Origin: Helicobacter apodemus | GTDB lineage: Bacteria > Campylobacterota > Campylobacteria > Campylobacterales > Helicobacteraceae | Length of the DNA stretch: 64,000 bases | NCBI RefSeq assembly: GCF_000765745.2 | Contig: NZ_JRPC02000007.1 | Coordinates: 1-64,000, forward strand | Direction of reading: 5' to 3' | Part shown: one piece after another, positions 36,708 through 46,063 of the stretch | Position numbering within the stretch: the stretch's first letter is position 1 | Layout: each line of letters opens with the position of its first letter | Program-made: the position numbers and the translations under genes | The notes under the pieces: model-generated | Databases searched by the model: none | What the model was told of the DNA's origin: nothing | Seen by the model: only the letters and a program-made list of their open reading frames with translations

Positions 36708-38074
36708 GCGTATCAAGTATTTTTAGGGAATATGATATTCGGGGTATTTTTGAAAAAGAATTAAATGAAGAAAATGCCGTTAAGATTGGTTATTTATTAG
36801 GGGTAGAATTACAAAAACAGGGTGGAAAGAATCTAGGTATTGGCTATGATGCTAGAGTGCATTCTAAACAAATTTTTGATTGGTTTTGTAGTGGAGTAGC
36901 TAGAAGTGGTGCTGTCCCTTATGGATTAGGAGAGATTCCAACCCCTGTTGGGTATTTTTCGCTTTTTTGTGATTTTAATGGGTTAGTTTTAGATGGTAAT
37001 GTGATGATTACAGGTTCGCATAATCCCCCGCAATATAACGGCTTTAAAACAACTTTTTTAAAGAAGCCTTTTTTTGGAGAGGAAATTTATGCTCTAAAGG
37101 AGAAGTTTAATGCTCTAAAGCCTTTAGAGTTTATAGCTACAAAACCTAAAGAGTTGAATGTATTAGATAAATATGTAGAATTTTTAGCAAAAGAATTTAA
37201 GCATTTAGAGGGCTTTTGTATGCCGCTTTGTATTGATTGTGGAAATGGAGTGGCGGGCATTGGGATTAAGGGGATTTTTGATAAATTACAAATTCCTTAT
37301 GAGGGGCTTTATTTTGAACCTGATGGAAACTTTCCTAATCATCATCCAGACCCAAGTGAAGAAGAAAACTTGAAGGATGTTAAAAAAAATATTGCTAAAA
37401 ATGGAGGTATTGGGTTTGCTTTAGATGGTGATGGTGATAGGTTGGCAGTTGTTAGGGGAGAGAGGGTTTATAAAGGTGATGAATTAGCCATTATATTTGC
37501 CCATAAGATTCCTAATCCTGTTGTTATTGGGGAAGTGAAATGCTCTTTAAATATGTATGAAAGCATTAATAAGATAGGCAAAGCCATTATGTATAAAACC
37601 GGGCATAGTAACTTAAAAGTCAAATTAAAAGAAGCTAATGCCCATATGGCATTTGAAGTAAGTGGGCATATCTTTTTTAATGATAGATATTTTGGGTATG
37701 ATGATGCTACTTATACGCTTTTGAGAGTTTTAGAGCTTTTAAAAGAGGAGGGGATGGAGTTTGATAGGATTCTTGCTAGTCTCCCTAAGCTTTATGCAAC
37801 TGATGAGATAAAAATACCAGCTTCTGATGAGGAGAAATTTCTACTTATGGATAAACTTAAAGAATCACTTAAAAATCCCCCTAAAGACTTTCCTGAAATA
37901 ATAGATATTGTTACTATTGATGGTATTCGCGTGATTTTTAAGGAAGGGTGGGGGTTAATTCGGGCTAGTAATACTACGCCCATGCTTGTAACGCGTTTTG
38001 AAGCAAAAAGTCCTACACTCAAAGAGGTTTATCAACAAAAATTGCTAGAATTATTAGAAATAATTAAAGGATAA
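36704..38074 (+). CDS. Phosphomannomutase/phosphoglucomutase (AlgC type)
   Basis: A 456-residue alpha-D-phosphohexomutase that interconverts hexose 1- and 6-phosphates for LPS and glycan precursors. The phospho-serine loop is MITGSHNPPQYNG (about 101-113), the metal loop ALDGDGDRLAV (about 241-251), the sugar-binding loop FEVSGHIFF (about 318-326) and the phosphate-binding RASNTTP near the C terminus (about 420). The ATG overlaps the preceding TGA (ATGA), indicating coupling. Confidence 0.94.
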   Translation: MSVSSIFREYDIRGIFEKELNEENAVKIGYLLGVELQKQGGKNLGIGYDARVHSKQIFDWFCSGVARSGAVPYGLGEIPTPVGYFSLFCDFNGLVLDGNVMITGSHNPPQYNGFKTTFLKKPFFGEEIYALKEKFNALKPLEFIATKPKELNVLDKYVEFLAKEFKHLEGFCMPLCIDCGNGVAGIGIKGIFDKLQIPYEGLYFEPDGNFPNHHPDPSEEENLKDVKKNIAKNGGIGFALDGDGDRLAVVRGERVYKGDELAIIFAHKIPNPVVIGEVKCSLNMYESINKIGKAIMYKTGHSNLKVKLKEANAHMAFEVSGHIFFNDRYFGYDDATYTLLRVLELLKEEGMEFDRILASLPKLYATDEIKIPASDEEKFLLMDKLKESLKNPPKDFPEIIDIVTIDGIRVIFKEGWGLIRASNTTPMLVTRFEAKSPTLKEVYQQKLLELLEIIKG

Positions 38075-38076
38075 GT

Positions 38077-39087
38077 ATGGAGACATTGACTTTAAAATCG
38101 CCCTTTGATATGCATCTTCATCTACGTGATGGAGAGATGTTGGAAAATATTATAAAATATACCGCACAAAATTTTGCTTCAGCCTTAGTTATGCCAAATT
38201 TAGAATTGCCTATTGTAAGTGTGGATTTAGCAGTAGCGTATAAGCAGAGAATTTTAGAAGCTTGTAAGAAGCAAGGGATTGAGGATTTTATGCCCCTTAT
38301 GAGCCTTTATCTTACCCCCTCCCTTACAGAGGTAGAATTAAGAAAGGCTAAAGAATTAGGGATTTTTATTCTAAAGCTTTATCCAAAAGGTGCTACTACA
38401 GGTAGCCAGAGTGGTGTTAAAGAGGTTTTGGATTCTAAGATTTTAGAGATTTTAGGGATTGCTGAGAGCTTGGGTATGGTCTTAAGTATTCACGGGGAGA
38501 GTAATGGGTTTGTTATGGAACGAGAGGTAGAGTTTCATCCCGTTTTTGAAGTTTTAGGTAAGAGTTTTCCAAAACTTAGAATTATTTTTGAACATTTAAG
38601 TGATTATCGCTCTGTTGCTTTAGTGGAAAAGTATGAGAATCTTTTTGCTACACTCACTTTGCACCATATGTTATTAAGTTTAGACAGTGTGGCTGGAGGT
38701 ATGCTAAACCCGCATTATTTTTGTAAGCCTATTTTAAAAACTAAAAAAGATCAAGAAGCCCTTTTACAAGTAGCCCTAAGCGGACATTCAAAATTTTCTT
38801 TTGGGAGTGATTCAGCTCCTCATTTAAGAAACGCAAAAGAGCAAAAGGGTGCAGCGGGTATTTTTAGCGCACCTATTTTATTGCCTCTTTTAGTGCAAAC
38901 TTTTGAATCTAATAGGGCTTTAGAGAAATTAGAAACTTTTATAAGCTATAATGCTAGTAAAATTTATCAATTACCTTTAAGTAAAAAGAATGTTAGGTTG
39001 TGTAAAAAACCTATGATAATCCCGCAGGAGTGCTATGGTGTAGTGCCGATGTTAGCTGGAGAAACTTTAGAGTGGAGTGTTGCGTAA
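38077..39087 (+). CDS. pyrC: Dihydroorotase, class II
   Basis: A 336-residue zinc enzyme closing carbamoyl-aspartate to dihydroorotate in pyrimidine synthesis. Zinc ligands are present: FDMHLHLRDG (about 11-20), the lysine region LKLYPKGATT (about 99-108), SIHGES (about 135-140), FEHLSD (about 171-176) and GSDSAPH (about 244-250). It follows the phosphohexomutase gene by two bases and is followed immediately by coaD. The intact site contrasts with the PyrX-like protein upstream. Confidence 0.95.
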   Translation: METLTLKSPFDMHLHLRDGEMLENIIKYTAQNFASALVMPNLELPIVSVDLAVAYKQRILEACKKQGIEDFMPLMSLYLTPSLTEVELRKAKELGIFILKLYPKGATTGSQSGVKEVLDSKILEILGIAESLGMVLSIHGESNGFVMEREVEFHPVFEVLGKSFPKLRIIFEHLSDYRSVALVEKYENLFATLTLHHMLLSLDSVAGGMLNPHYFCKPILKTKKDQEALLQVALSGHSKFSFGSDSAPHLRNAKEQKGAAGIFSAPILLPLLVQTFESNRALEKLETFISYNASKIYQLPLSKKNVRLCKKPMIIPQECYGVVPMLAGETLEWSVA

Positions 39088-39585
39088 ATGCAAAAGATTG
39101 CGATTTATCCGGGAACTTTTGATCCAATTACCAATGGGCATTTAGATGTTATTAAGAGAGCTTCTTTATTGTTTGATGGATTAATTATTGCTGTGGCAAA
39201 ATCAGAGAGTAAGAATCCTTTTTTTAGTATAGAGAAACGTTTTGCTATGGTCAATCTTGCTTTAGAGGGCGTAGAGGTTGGTTGTAAGGTGGAGGTATTA
39301 AGCTTTAATAATCTTGTGGCAGATTTTGCTAGGGATCAGGAGGCAAATATTCTCATAAGAGGTCTTAGGGCGGTAAGTGATTTTGAATATGAGTTACAAA
39401 TGGGCTATGCCAATGCCTCTTTAAATGAAACTTTAGAAACTATTTATCTAATGCCCTCTTTACAAAATGCCTTTATTAGCTCTACGGTTGTTCGATCTAT
39501 TTTATTGCATAATGGAGATATTTCTCATTTGGTTCCAAAATCTGTTAGAGATTTTATTAAGGAAGATCAATGTATGTTGCCTTAG
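39088..39585 (+). CDS. coaD: Phosphopantetheine adenylyltransferase
   Basis: A 165-residue enzyme of coenzyme A synthesis joining ATP to 4'-phosphopantetheine. The nucleotidyl-transferase motif YPGTFDPITNGHLDVI is at about 7-22 (TxGH form TNGH) and the second ATP motif ISSTVVR at about 129-135. It begins at the base after the pyrC stop and overlaps tmk by 16 bases. Confidence 0.97.
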   Translation: MQKIAIYPGTFDPITNGHLDVIKRASLLFDGLIIAVAKSESKNPFFSIEKRFAMVNLALEGVEVGCKVEVLSFNNLVADFARDQEANILIRGLRAVSDFEYELQMGYANASLNETLETIYLMPSLQNAFISSTVVRSILLHNGDISHLVPKSVRDFIKEDQCMLP

Positions 39586-40139
39586 AGGGGATTGATACAA
39601 GTGGTAAAAGCACACAAATACAGGCTTTAAAAAATATTTTTAAAGAAGCAGTTTTTACCTTTGAACCAGGAGCAACAGAGATTGGGGAAAAACTTAGAGA
39701 GATTTTATTAGAAGATTCTATTTTTTTAGATAGTAGGGTGGAGATGTTACTTTTCTTAGCCGATAGAGCCGAACTTATTGCTAAGGTTATAAAGCCTAAT
39801 CTTCATAAGCTTGTTATCTCTGATAGAAGCCTTATTTCTGGTATGGCTTATGCTAAAGACTTTGATTTGAGGGTTTTAAAAACCTTTAACCTTTTTGCTA
39901 CACAGGGGATTTTACCCAATAAAGTTGTTTTTTTAGAATTACAAGAAGAGGAATTAAAAAAACGTTTAAGCCATAAAAAGAATGATAAGATAGAGTTAAG
40001 AGGATTAAAGCAGCTCTTAGAATCTCAAAAAAGATTTAAATGTGTTATTCAGGATTTATCTTTGCAAGCTTTGATTTTAGATGGCTCTTTACCAAGAGAG
40101 GAAATTACGCAAAAAATTATCACTTTTATCGAGGAATAA
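39570..40139 (+). CDS. tmk: Thymidylate kinase
   Basis: A 189-residue dTMP kinase. P-loop ALEGIDTSGKST (about 4-15), the DR(Y/S) base motif VISDRSLISGMAYA (about 86-99), and a LID region near SHKKNDKIELRG. It starts inside coaD and its TAA overlaps the ATG of the comF-like gene, indicating tight coupling. Confidence 0.96.
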   Translation: MYVALEGIDTSGKSTQIQALKNIFKEAVFTFEPGATEIGEKLREILLEDSIFLDSRVEMLLFLADRAELIAKVIKPNLHKLVISDRSLISGMAYAKDFDLRVLKTFNLFATQGILPNKVVFLELQEEELKKRLSHKKNDKIELRGLKQLLESQKRFKCVIQDLSLQALILDGSLPREEITQKIITFIEE

Positions 40140-40714
40140 TGCGGTGTTTGCTCTGTGGCAAATGGTGTTTTAGCTTTCTTTGTTCTATTTGTCGTGATAG
40201 AATTAATATCTCTCCAAAAATGCGTCAGCTTCCTTTTAACTTTAGGGTTTATAGTTTTTATGAATATTTGCATATGCAGTATTTACTACAAGCAAAATAT
40301 CATCTCATAGGGCATAGAATTTATGAGGTTTTATCCCATAGGGCAGTTGCTTATTTGCAAGATTCTTTAAAAGTTCCTTTTAATACTTATGGAGTGGGTG
40401 TTGATGATAAAATAGGTTTGAAGGGATATGCGCATAATGCGATTTTTTTAAAACATTTAAAAAAGATAGGGATAAAACCCCTTTTTCATACCCTTATTGC
40501 AAGCAATGAAGTCTCTTATGCAGGGAGAGATTTAAAATTTCGTCAAGATAATCCAAGAGATTTTGTTTTATACAGGAATCTTAGGGGCAAGGAGATTATT
40601 TTAGTTGATGATATTATTACAACAGGATTGACACTTCAAGAGGCAAAAAGAAGCATAGAGGAGGCTGGAGGTAGGGTGCTAATGGCATTTGTTTTAAGTG
40701 ATGCTAGCACTTAA
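40139..40714 (+). CDS. ComF-family phosphoribosyltransferase-like protein
   Basis: A 191-residue ComF/GntX-type protein linked to DNA uptake and competence in other bacteria. An N-terminal zinc-finger-like set (MRCLLCGKWCF...LCSICRDR) gives four cysteines, and the C-terminal PRPP-binding motif is IILVDDIITTGLTL (about 155-168). The ATG at 40139 overlaps the tmk stop; a longer frame from 40040 lies inside tmk and is unlikely. The same order occurs in H. pylori. It is convergent with slt, sharing four bases. Confidence 0.87.
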   Translation: MRCLLCGKWCFSFLCSICRDRINISPKMRQLPFNFRVYSFYEYLHMQYLLQAKYHLIGHRIYEVLSHRAVAYLQDSLKVPFNTYGVGVDDKIGLKGYAHNAIFLKHLKKIGIKPLFHTLIASNEVSYAGRDLKFRQDNPRDFVLYRNLRGKEIILVDDIITTGLTLQEAKRSIEEAGGRVLMAFVLSDAST

Positions 40715-42324
40715 TAGATGAGGGTTTTTTCTAACAAATCTAGCAATTTTATATCATTACCAAAACCTTGTTGGTAAATTACATAATTAGCTAAGACTTT
40801 TTTACCATAAGTTCTTGTCTCTTCATAGGGAATCATTTCCATACTATACCAAGGATCAAGGGGATTATTTTTCTTAAAAAGATAGTTTTTCTCTAAAAGC
40901 CTACGCGTAAATCCTGGTCCCCCATTATAGGCATAAGAGACAAAGAGGGGATGTTTAAATTCACGCACCAAAGGACGCGTGAAATATTCCGCATAGGGCA
41001 CATTAATAGCAGGATTAAACATATCAAGATAGCTAACCTTATCACTCTCTCCTAATTCTTTAGCAATGGCTGTTACATTAAAGGGCATAAGTTGCATAAG
41101 CCCTAATGCATAAGAAGTTGAGATAGCTGTGGGGATAAATAGGCTCTCTTGTCTCCCCAATGCGTATAAAAGAGCTTGTTGATCTGGAGAGAAGGCAGAA
41201 AAAACTTCTCTATAAGGCATTAAGAAATATTCTGTCTCTTGTTGTTTATTTAGCCAAATATAATGTGCTTTTGTATCGGCATAATTGACTTTTTCTAAAA
41301 GCTTAGCCTTATCTTGCGAAGTTTTATAAGAATCTCTAATTCTTTGCCATTCAAAAGGGTTTTGTGTATTCCATTGTGCAAAAGTATTGTTTGTGTCTAT
41401 ATCACGAACAATTGTAAATTGAGCTTTAGCATTGGTAAGCTCTAAGCTTGCAAGGGAATAAATATCTAAAGTTTTAGATTGTGCTAGAGTGTCTAAATAT
41501 TGCGTATCTTGGCTAATAAGATAAGCCCAAAAAATTCCGCGATTTTTATAAAAAGGATATTTTGCCCTTTGTGCAGAATGATTAAAAAGTGTTAAAGCTT
41601 CTTGATTTTTATTGTATTTTGCAGCATTTAATCCCAAATAAAAAGCAGCTTCAGCATCAATATAGGGTAGAATTTCTTGAGGGTTGATAGAAGTTAAGGA
41701 TTTATTAAATTTCTGCATATTGGGATTTAAAATAGCCTGTCTTAAAACCTTTTGAAAGAGTGGGTTTTGGGATTTGAGATAATCTTTTAAGATATTTGTA
41801 GGTAGGGGTTGATTGAGTTTAGTGCGGTAGTTTGGGCTAACATTGAGGTAAAAATCTGCAAAGTTATTAGCATTAGTTTGTATTAGACGATTAAAAGCAT
41901 TGCTAGAAGCAAGAATCTCTAGGTTTTTAGAGAGGGTAGAATGTGTAGTGGAGAGTTTTTTTGCTAAGTTTAGTAAGCTTTGTTTATCAAGAGATTCTGC
42001 TTTTTTGAGTGTAAGTGCATTAGCGATGCATTGGGAATCTTGTTTAAGGAGTGTTTGTAGATTCATTTGTTCACAACGCGTTTTATAAGAGAGTGCTTTA
42101 TTGTCCCCTTTTTTGTAATAAAGTCCAAAGAGTTGTTGGTTTTTTCTATTAGCAAGTTCATAGGCTTCAAAAGCTTCTTGGGGGGTAATATTTTGTTGTA
42201 AATAAAGCCAAATATAAAAATCACGAGAGATTCCATTGGGTTGTTGTTTGAGATAATCTAAAGTAATGGTGTTAGCATAAGTAAAGATAAAAAAGAAAGG
42301 GCAAAGGATAAAGAGCTTTTTCAT
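40711..42324 (-). CDS. slt: Soluble lytic murein transglycosylase
   Basis: A 537-residue periplasmic enzyme cleaving the glycan strands of peptidoglycan with 1,6-anhydro end formation. The signal peptide is about 1-17 (ending TYA). A long alpha-superhelical ring region precedes the lysozyme-like C-terminal domain with catalytic Glu in LGRQESLF (about residue 390), then ALGLMQLMP and FVSYAYNGGPGF. Third gene of gltX-yggT-slt, as in H. pylori. Confidence 0.94.
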   Translation of the reverse strand: MKKLFILCPFFFIFTYANTITLDYLKQQPNGISRDFYIWLYLQQNITPQEAFEAYELANRKNQQLFGLYYKKGDNKALSYKTRCEQMNLQTLLKQDSQCIANALTLKKAESLDKQSLLNLAKKLSTTHSTLSKNLEILASSNAFNRLIQTNANNFADFYLNVSPNYRTKLNQPLPTNILKDYLKSQNPLFQKVLRQAILNPNMQKFNKSLTSINPQEILPYIDAEAAFYLGLNAAKYNKNQEALTLFNHSAQRAKYPFYKNRGIFWAYLISQDTQYLDTLAQSKTLDIYSLASLELTNAKAQFTIVRDIDTNNTFAQWNTQNPFEWQRIRDSYKTSQDKAKLLEKVNYADTKAHYIWLNKQQETEYFLMPYREVFSAFSPDQQALLYALGRQESLFIPTAISTSYALGLMQLMPFNVTAIAKELGESDKVSYLDMFNPAINVPYAEYFTRPLVREFKHPLFVSYAYNGGPGFTRRLLEKNYLFKKNNPLDPWYSMEMIPYEETRTYGKKVLANYVIYQQGFGNDIKLLDLLEKTLIY

Positions 42325-42334
42325 TATTATTCCT

Positions 42335-42628
42335 TTAGAGGCTTCTTGCGAGGCTAAAAAGTAATTTGATAAAAAATAAATTAATAAATTGTAAGACTAA
42401 AATTACAATAAGTGGAGTTAAATCTATCCCTCCAATAATAGTGGGGATAAGAGAGCGAATTTTTACATAAAGCGGTTCTGTGAGTTTATAAAGAATTTGC
42501 ACTATGGGGTTATAAGGATCGGGTCTCACCCAAGAAACAAGAGCAGCAATAATAACAATCCAAACATAAATATTTATTATCATACTTAAAATTTGTGCAA
42601 CTGCTTCAATAAAAGTTCCTAAAATCAT
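42335..42628 (-). CDS. YggT family membrane protein
   Basis: A 97-residue protein with two hydrophobic spans (about 10-30 and 65-90) and the family signature VSWVRPDPYNPIVQILYKLT in between. YggT proteins are conserved inner-membrane proteins of uncertain function, linked to cell division and membrane integrity in other bacteria. It lies one base after gltX and 10 bases before slt. Confidence 0.9.
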   Translation of the reverse strand: MILGTFIEAVAQILSMIINIYVWIVIIAALVSWVRPDPYNPIVQILYKLTEPLYVKIRSLIPTIIGGIDLTPLIVILVLQFINLFFIKLLFSLARSL

Positions 42629-42629
42629 C

Positions 42630-43949
42630 TTATCTCCTTAAAATATCTTGTAAAAAAAATCTTAAAATAGGGAATAAATCACTAAGTTCTGGTCCATTGC
42701 TACAACCGGTTAATAAAAACCTTAGAGGTTTAAAAAATGCTTTGCCTTTAAGATTAGATAGTCGCATAGCTTCCTTTTTAAAATCCTCATAAGAAATTTG
42801 TTGCTGATTACTAGTTTCTAGCATTGCTAAAAGGATATTTTGTAAAACAAGAATCTCTTCTTTAAATTCTGGATTTTCTGTTTTTAAAAGAAGTGATTTT
42901 TTCATAAAGATTTTATCAATTTTTTGACGCAATTCATTAAGCGTGCTAGATTCTTGTAAATAAAGCTTTGCTAAAGCCCCAATGCTTAAGTCTTTATAGC
43001 CTAAAAGTAGGGCTAAATCTTGTTCATTACTAAGTTTAAAATGCTCACGATTTAAAAACTTTAATTTGTCTAAATCAAATCTTGCGGGAGCTTTAGCTAT
43101 TTTGGAAATATCAAACCAAGCAATGGCTTCTTTTAGCGTAAAGACTTCTTGGGGAGTCTTATTTCCTATTAAAATTAAGTAATTAGCAATAGCTTGGGGT
43201 AAGAATCCCTCATCAAGTAGCCATCGCACACTTGAAGCATTATCGCGTTTGCTCATTTTTTTGCCTTCATTGTTTAGCAAAATAGGTAAATGTGCAAAGG
43301 ATATATGCTTAGAGTAATTAAGGTATTGATGGATTAATATTTGTTTAGGCGTATTACTTACATGATCTTCCCCTCGTATAATATAATCTATATCATAGAG
43401 CATATCATCTGCAGCACAAGCGAAATTATAAGTTGGGGTTAAATCTTCTTTTAAGATAACAAAGCTATCAATCTCATCCCCTGCAAATTCTATATGTCCT
43501 TTAATAATATCTTGAAAATGTAGGGATTTCTTAGGGCTTTTTAGTCGGACAACAGGATTGTTGTTGCTTGCTTTATGCAGTGTAGCCCAGCTATCATCAT
43601 AGCGAAAAGCTTGGTGTTTAGCTTTAGCTTCCTGCCGTTTTTGTTCTAAAAAATCTTTAGTGCAATAACAATAAAAAGCTTTATTTTGAGCGATTAAATA
43701 TTCTGCTAATCGCCGATGATGCTCTAAGTTATGACTTTGATAGATAAGGTTGTCCCATTTAACCCTAAAGAGGGTAAGCAAGAACATAATATCTTTATCT
43801 TTATCTTTGATATTTCTTGCTGTATCTGTATCTTCAATCCTTAAAAGCAGCTTTTCATTTTTTTGTTGTGCTAAGATATAATTAAAAATGGCTACGCGTA
43901 AATTCCCTATATGCATATCACCCGTTGGGCTTGGTGCAAATCGAAGCAT
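42630..43949 (-). CDS. gltX: Glutamyl-tRNA synthetase (GluRS2-like)
   Basis: A 439-residue class I synthetase. The HIGH motif appears as SPTGDMHIGNLR (about 5-16) and the KMSKS motif as KKMSKRDNAS (about 230-239). Helicobacter carries two GluRS proteins; the one next to yggT-slt in H. pylori (439 residues) is the paralogue that charges tRNA-Gln, feeding the GatCAB amidotransferase. By length and position this is that form, though specificity is not proven by motifs alone. Confidence 0.92.
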   Translation of the reverse strand: MLRFAPSPTGDMHIGNLRVAIFNYILAQQKNEKLLLRIEDTDTARNIKDKDKDIMFLLTLFRVKWDNLIYQSHNLEHHRRLAEYLIAQNKAFYCYCTKDFLEQKRQEAKAKHQAFRYDDSWATLHKASNNNPVVRLKSPKKSLHFQDIIKGHIEFAGDEIDSFVILKEDLTPTYNFACAADDMLYDIDYIIRGEDHVSNTPKQILIHQYLNYSKHISFAHLPILLNNEGKKMSKRDNASSVRWLLDEGFLPQAIANYLILIGNKTPQEVFTLKEAIAWFDISKIAKAPARFDLDKLKFLNREHFKLSNEQDLALLLGYKDLSIGALAKLYLQESSTLNELRQKIDKIFMKKSLLLKTENPEFKEEILVLQNILLAMLETSNQQQISYEDFKKEAMRLSNLKGKAFFKPLRFLLTGCSNGPELSDLFPILRFFLQDILRR

Positions 43950-44150
43950 AGAATACCTTTTAGTATAAGCTTTATATTTCTTTAATATCTTGGGGATTCT
44001 ACCATAAAGAAAATTACAAATTATTTTAGTTTTGGGAAAATTAGATTTTATGGATTCTTTTAAAGGAGGTATTTATTTTTTTAAAATGTAATGTTAAAAT
44101 TCTAACGATAAACTTAAATAGGTCTTATAAAGAATTTATAGAGGGAAGTA

Positions 44151-44819
44151 ATGTATAGAATCTTATTAGTAGAAGATGATTTGGAAATGCAAAGATTGCT
44201 TATAGAATATCTTAAGCAAAGTGGTATGGAAGTAGTCGCTACAGATAATCCTAATAAAGCTTTAGAGATGCTAGAGAATAAAGAGAAATTTCATTTAGCG
44301 GTGTTAGATATTATGCTGCCCCAAATGGATGGTTTAGAGCTTTGTAAAAAAATACGCAAAATTAATGATTTGCCTATTATTATGTCCTCTGCTAGAGGGG
44401 ATATTAGCAGTAAGGTTTTAGGCTTTGAATGTGGAGCTGATGATTATTTGGCAAAGTCTTATGAACCTTTAGAATTGATTGTGCGAATCAATGCACTTTT
44501 AAAACGTTATTCTACAAATGCTGTGATTATTTATAAGGATTTAGAGTTAGATATAATTAAGCATAAAGTGAGTTTGCAAGGTTATTTGTTAGATTTAACT
44601 CCAGCAGAATTTGAAATTTTAAGTCTTTTGCTTACACATAAGGGGAAGCCTTATTCTAGAGAATCTTTAGCACAAGCTATTTCAAGCATTGATAGTAATT
44701 CTTCTTTGCGGAGTATTGATACCCATATTAGAAACTTACGATTAAAACTAGGGGATGATGCTAAAGCCCCAAAATATATCCAATCTGTTTGGGGGATTGG
44801 GTATAAATTCTGTGAGTGA
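44151..44819 (+). CDS. OmpR-family response regulator
   Basis: A 222-residue two-component regulator. The receiver has the acidic pair ED(D) at 8-10, phospho-acceptor Asp53 in LDIMLP and conserved Lys in DDYLAKSYEP. The usual proline after this lysine is serine here. The C-terminal winged helix shows LTPAEFEILSLLLTHKGKPYSRE and the RSIDTHIRNLRLKLG recognition helix. It overlaps the kinase gene by four bases (GTGAAAATG context). It resembles Helicobacter ArsR or Campylobacter CprR; I cannot decide which. Confidence 0.93.
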   Translation: MYRILLVEDDLEMQRLLIEYLKQSGMEVVATDNPNKALEMLENKEKFHLAVLDIMLPQMDGLELCKKIRKINDLPIIMSSARGDISSKVLGFECGADDYLAKSYEPLELIVRINALLKRYSTNAVIIYKDLELDIIKHKVSLQGYLLDLTPAEFEILSLLLTHKGKPYSRESLAQAISSIDSNSSLRSIDTHIRNLRLKLGDDAKAPKYIQSVWGIGYKFCE

Positions 44820-46063
44820 AAATGCAAGCAACTTCTAGATTCATGCCTTCTTTATTTGTGCAAATTTATAGTTTATTTTGCATTTCTATGATTTTAAACG
44901 CTATGATTGCTTATTATTCTAGTTTAGCAAGTTTAAGGCAAAATGAGGAAAGCATTATTTCTCAAGTTGCCTTTTTAGCCCAGCAATCAATGATTGAATT
45001 TATTAATGGCAATACAACACTTGTAGAATCCTTTGTAAAATATTATGGGTTTTCAAGAATAGAAAATATGGAAGCTGATGCACATATTGTTTATGGTTAT
45101 GGTAATAATTTAACTTTAATCAAGATTTTTAGATATCAAAAAAATTATGGTTTTATGTTGGAATATTCAGGGAATACCTATATCGCACAGAAAAATTTTT
45201 CTAAAGAATTTATTGGTAGTGATGCGAATTTATGGATATTGTTAGATTTTTTCGTTTTGGTTTTAACTTTTGCGATAATTTTAGCTATTTTACATCCTAT
45301 GAAGATCTTGCGATTCTCTTTAGAGGAATTTACAAAAGGGAATTATAATATTAAAGTCCCCATTCCCAAAGAACCACAATTAGCACTTTTAGCAAAAAGT
45401 TTTAATACTATGACTATAAAGATTTCAAAGCTTATTATTACAAGGGAATTTGTTTTGCGTAATATTGGGCACGAGTTAAAAACACCTCTATCCAAAGCAA
45501 AATTAGCCCTAGAATTAATGCCACAAAATCCGCAAAAATCCATCGTTATTAAGTGCATTAGGAATCTTGATGCGCTTGTTAGCCAAATACTCACTTTTGA
45601 GAAGGTTCAAGAGGGAGAGGATTTATTAGATAAAAAAGATTTTTTTGTAGAAACTTTAATCTTGAGAGTCTTAGAAGCTTCATTTTTGCAAGAAGAAGAT
45701 TTGGATTTAGAAATCTCTACAAACTTTAAAATTTATGGAGATTTAGATTTTTTAGCCATTGCTTTGAAAAATCTTGTTGAAAACGCGAAAAAATATAAAA
45801 GTGGCGGTAAGATTAGGGTTATTGCTAAAGAGAGTGAGAGAGGATTTATTCTAGCAGTTAGCAATCAAGGGCAGAGATTGCAAAGGGATATACAAGAGTA
45901 TTTTGAACCTTTTTATAGGGATAAAAAGCACGAATTAATAGCAGGTTATGGACTTGGGCTTAGTATTGTTAGTAGGATTTTAGAATTGCATAATATGCAA
46001 TTTATGTATGAATACCAAGAAAATCAACATGTTTTTTATTTTTTAATGCCGAAGTTAAACTAA
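44816..46063 (+). CDS. Sensor histidine kinase
   Basis: A 415-residue membrane kinase pairing with the preceding regulator. Two membrane helices (about 13-33 and 140-162) flank a periplasmic sensor of about 105 residues. A HAMP linker follows, then the H-box IGHELKTPLSK (phospho-His about 219), N-box LKNLVENAKKYK (about 320-331) and G-box GYGLGLSIV. It is cotranscribed with the regulator; its stop shares one base with the Ppx/GppA start. The stimulus is unknown. Confidence 0.93.
   Translation: MKMQATSRFMPSLFVQIYSLFCISMILNAMIAYYSSLASLRQNEESIISQVAFLAQQSMIEFINGNTTLVESFVKYYGFSRIENMEADAHIVYGYGNNLTLIKIFRYQKNYGFMLEYSGNTYIAQKNFSKEFIGSDANLWILLDFFVLVLTFAIILAILHPMKILRFSLEEFTKGNYNIKVPIPKEPQLALLAKSFNTMTIKISKLIITREFVLRNIGHELKTPLSKAKLALELMPQNPQKSIVIKCIRNLDALVSQILTFEKVQEGEDLLDKKDFFVETLILRVLEASFLQEEDLDLEISTNFKIYGDLDFLAIALKNLVENAKKYKSGGKIRVIAKESERGFILAVSNQGQRLQRDIQEYFEPFYRDKKHELIAGYGLGLSIVSRILELHNMQFMYEYQENQHVFYFLMPKLN

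Noticed and set aside
40040-40138. Upstream extension of the comF-like gene into tmk
   Set aside because: The added residues lie inside tmk in another frame, and the ATG at 40139 gives the normal cysteine-rich ComF start.
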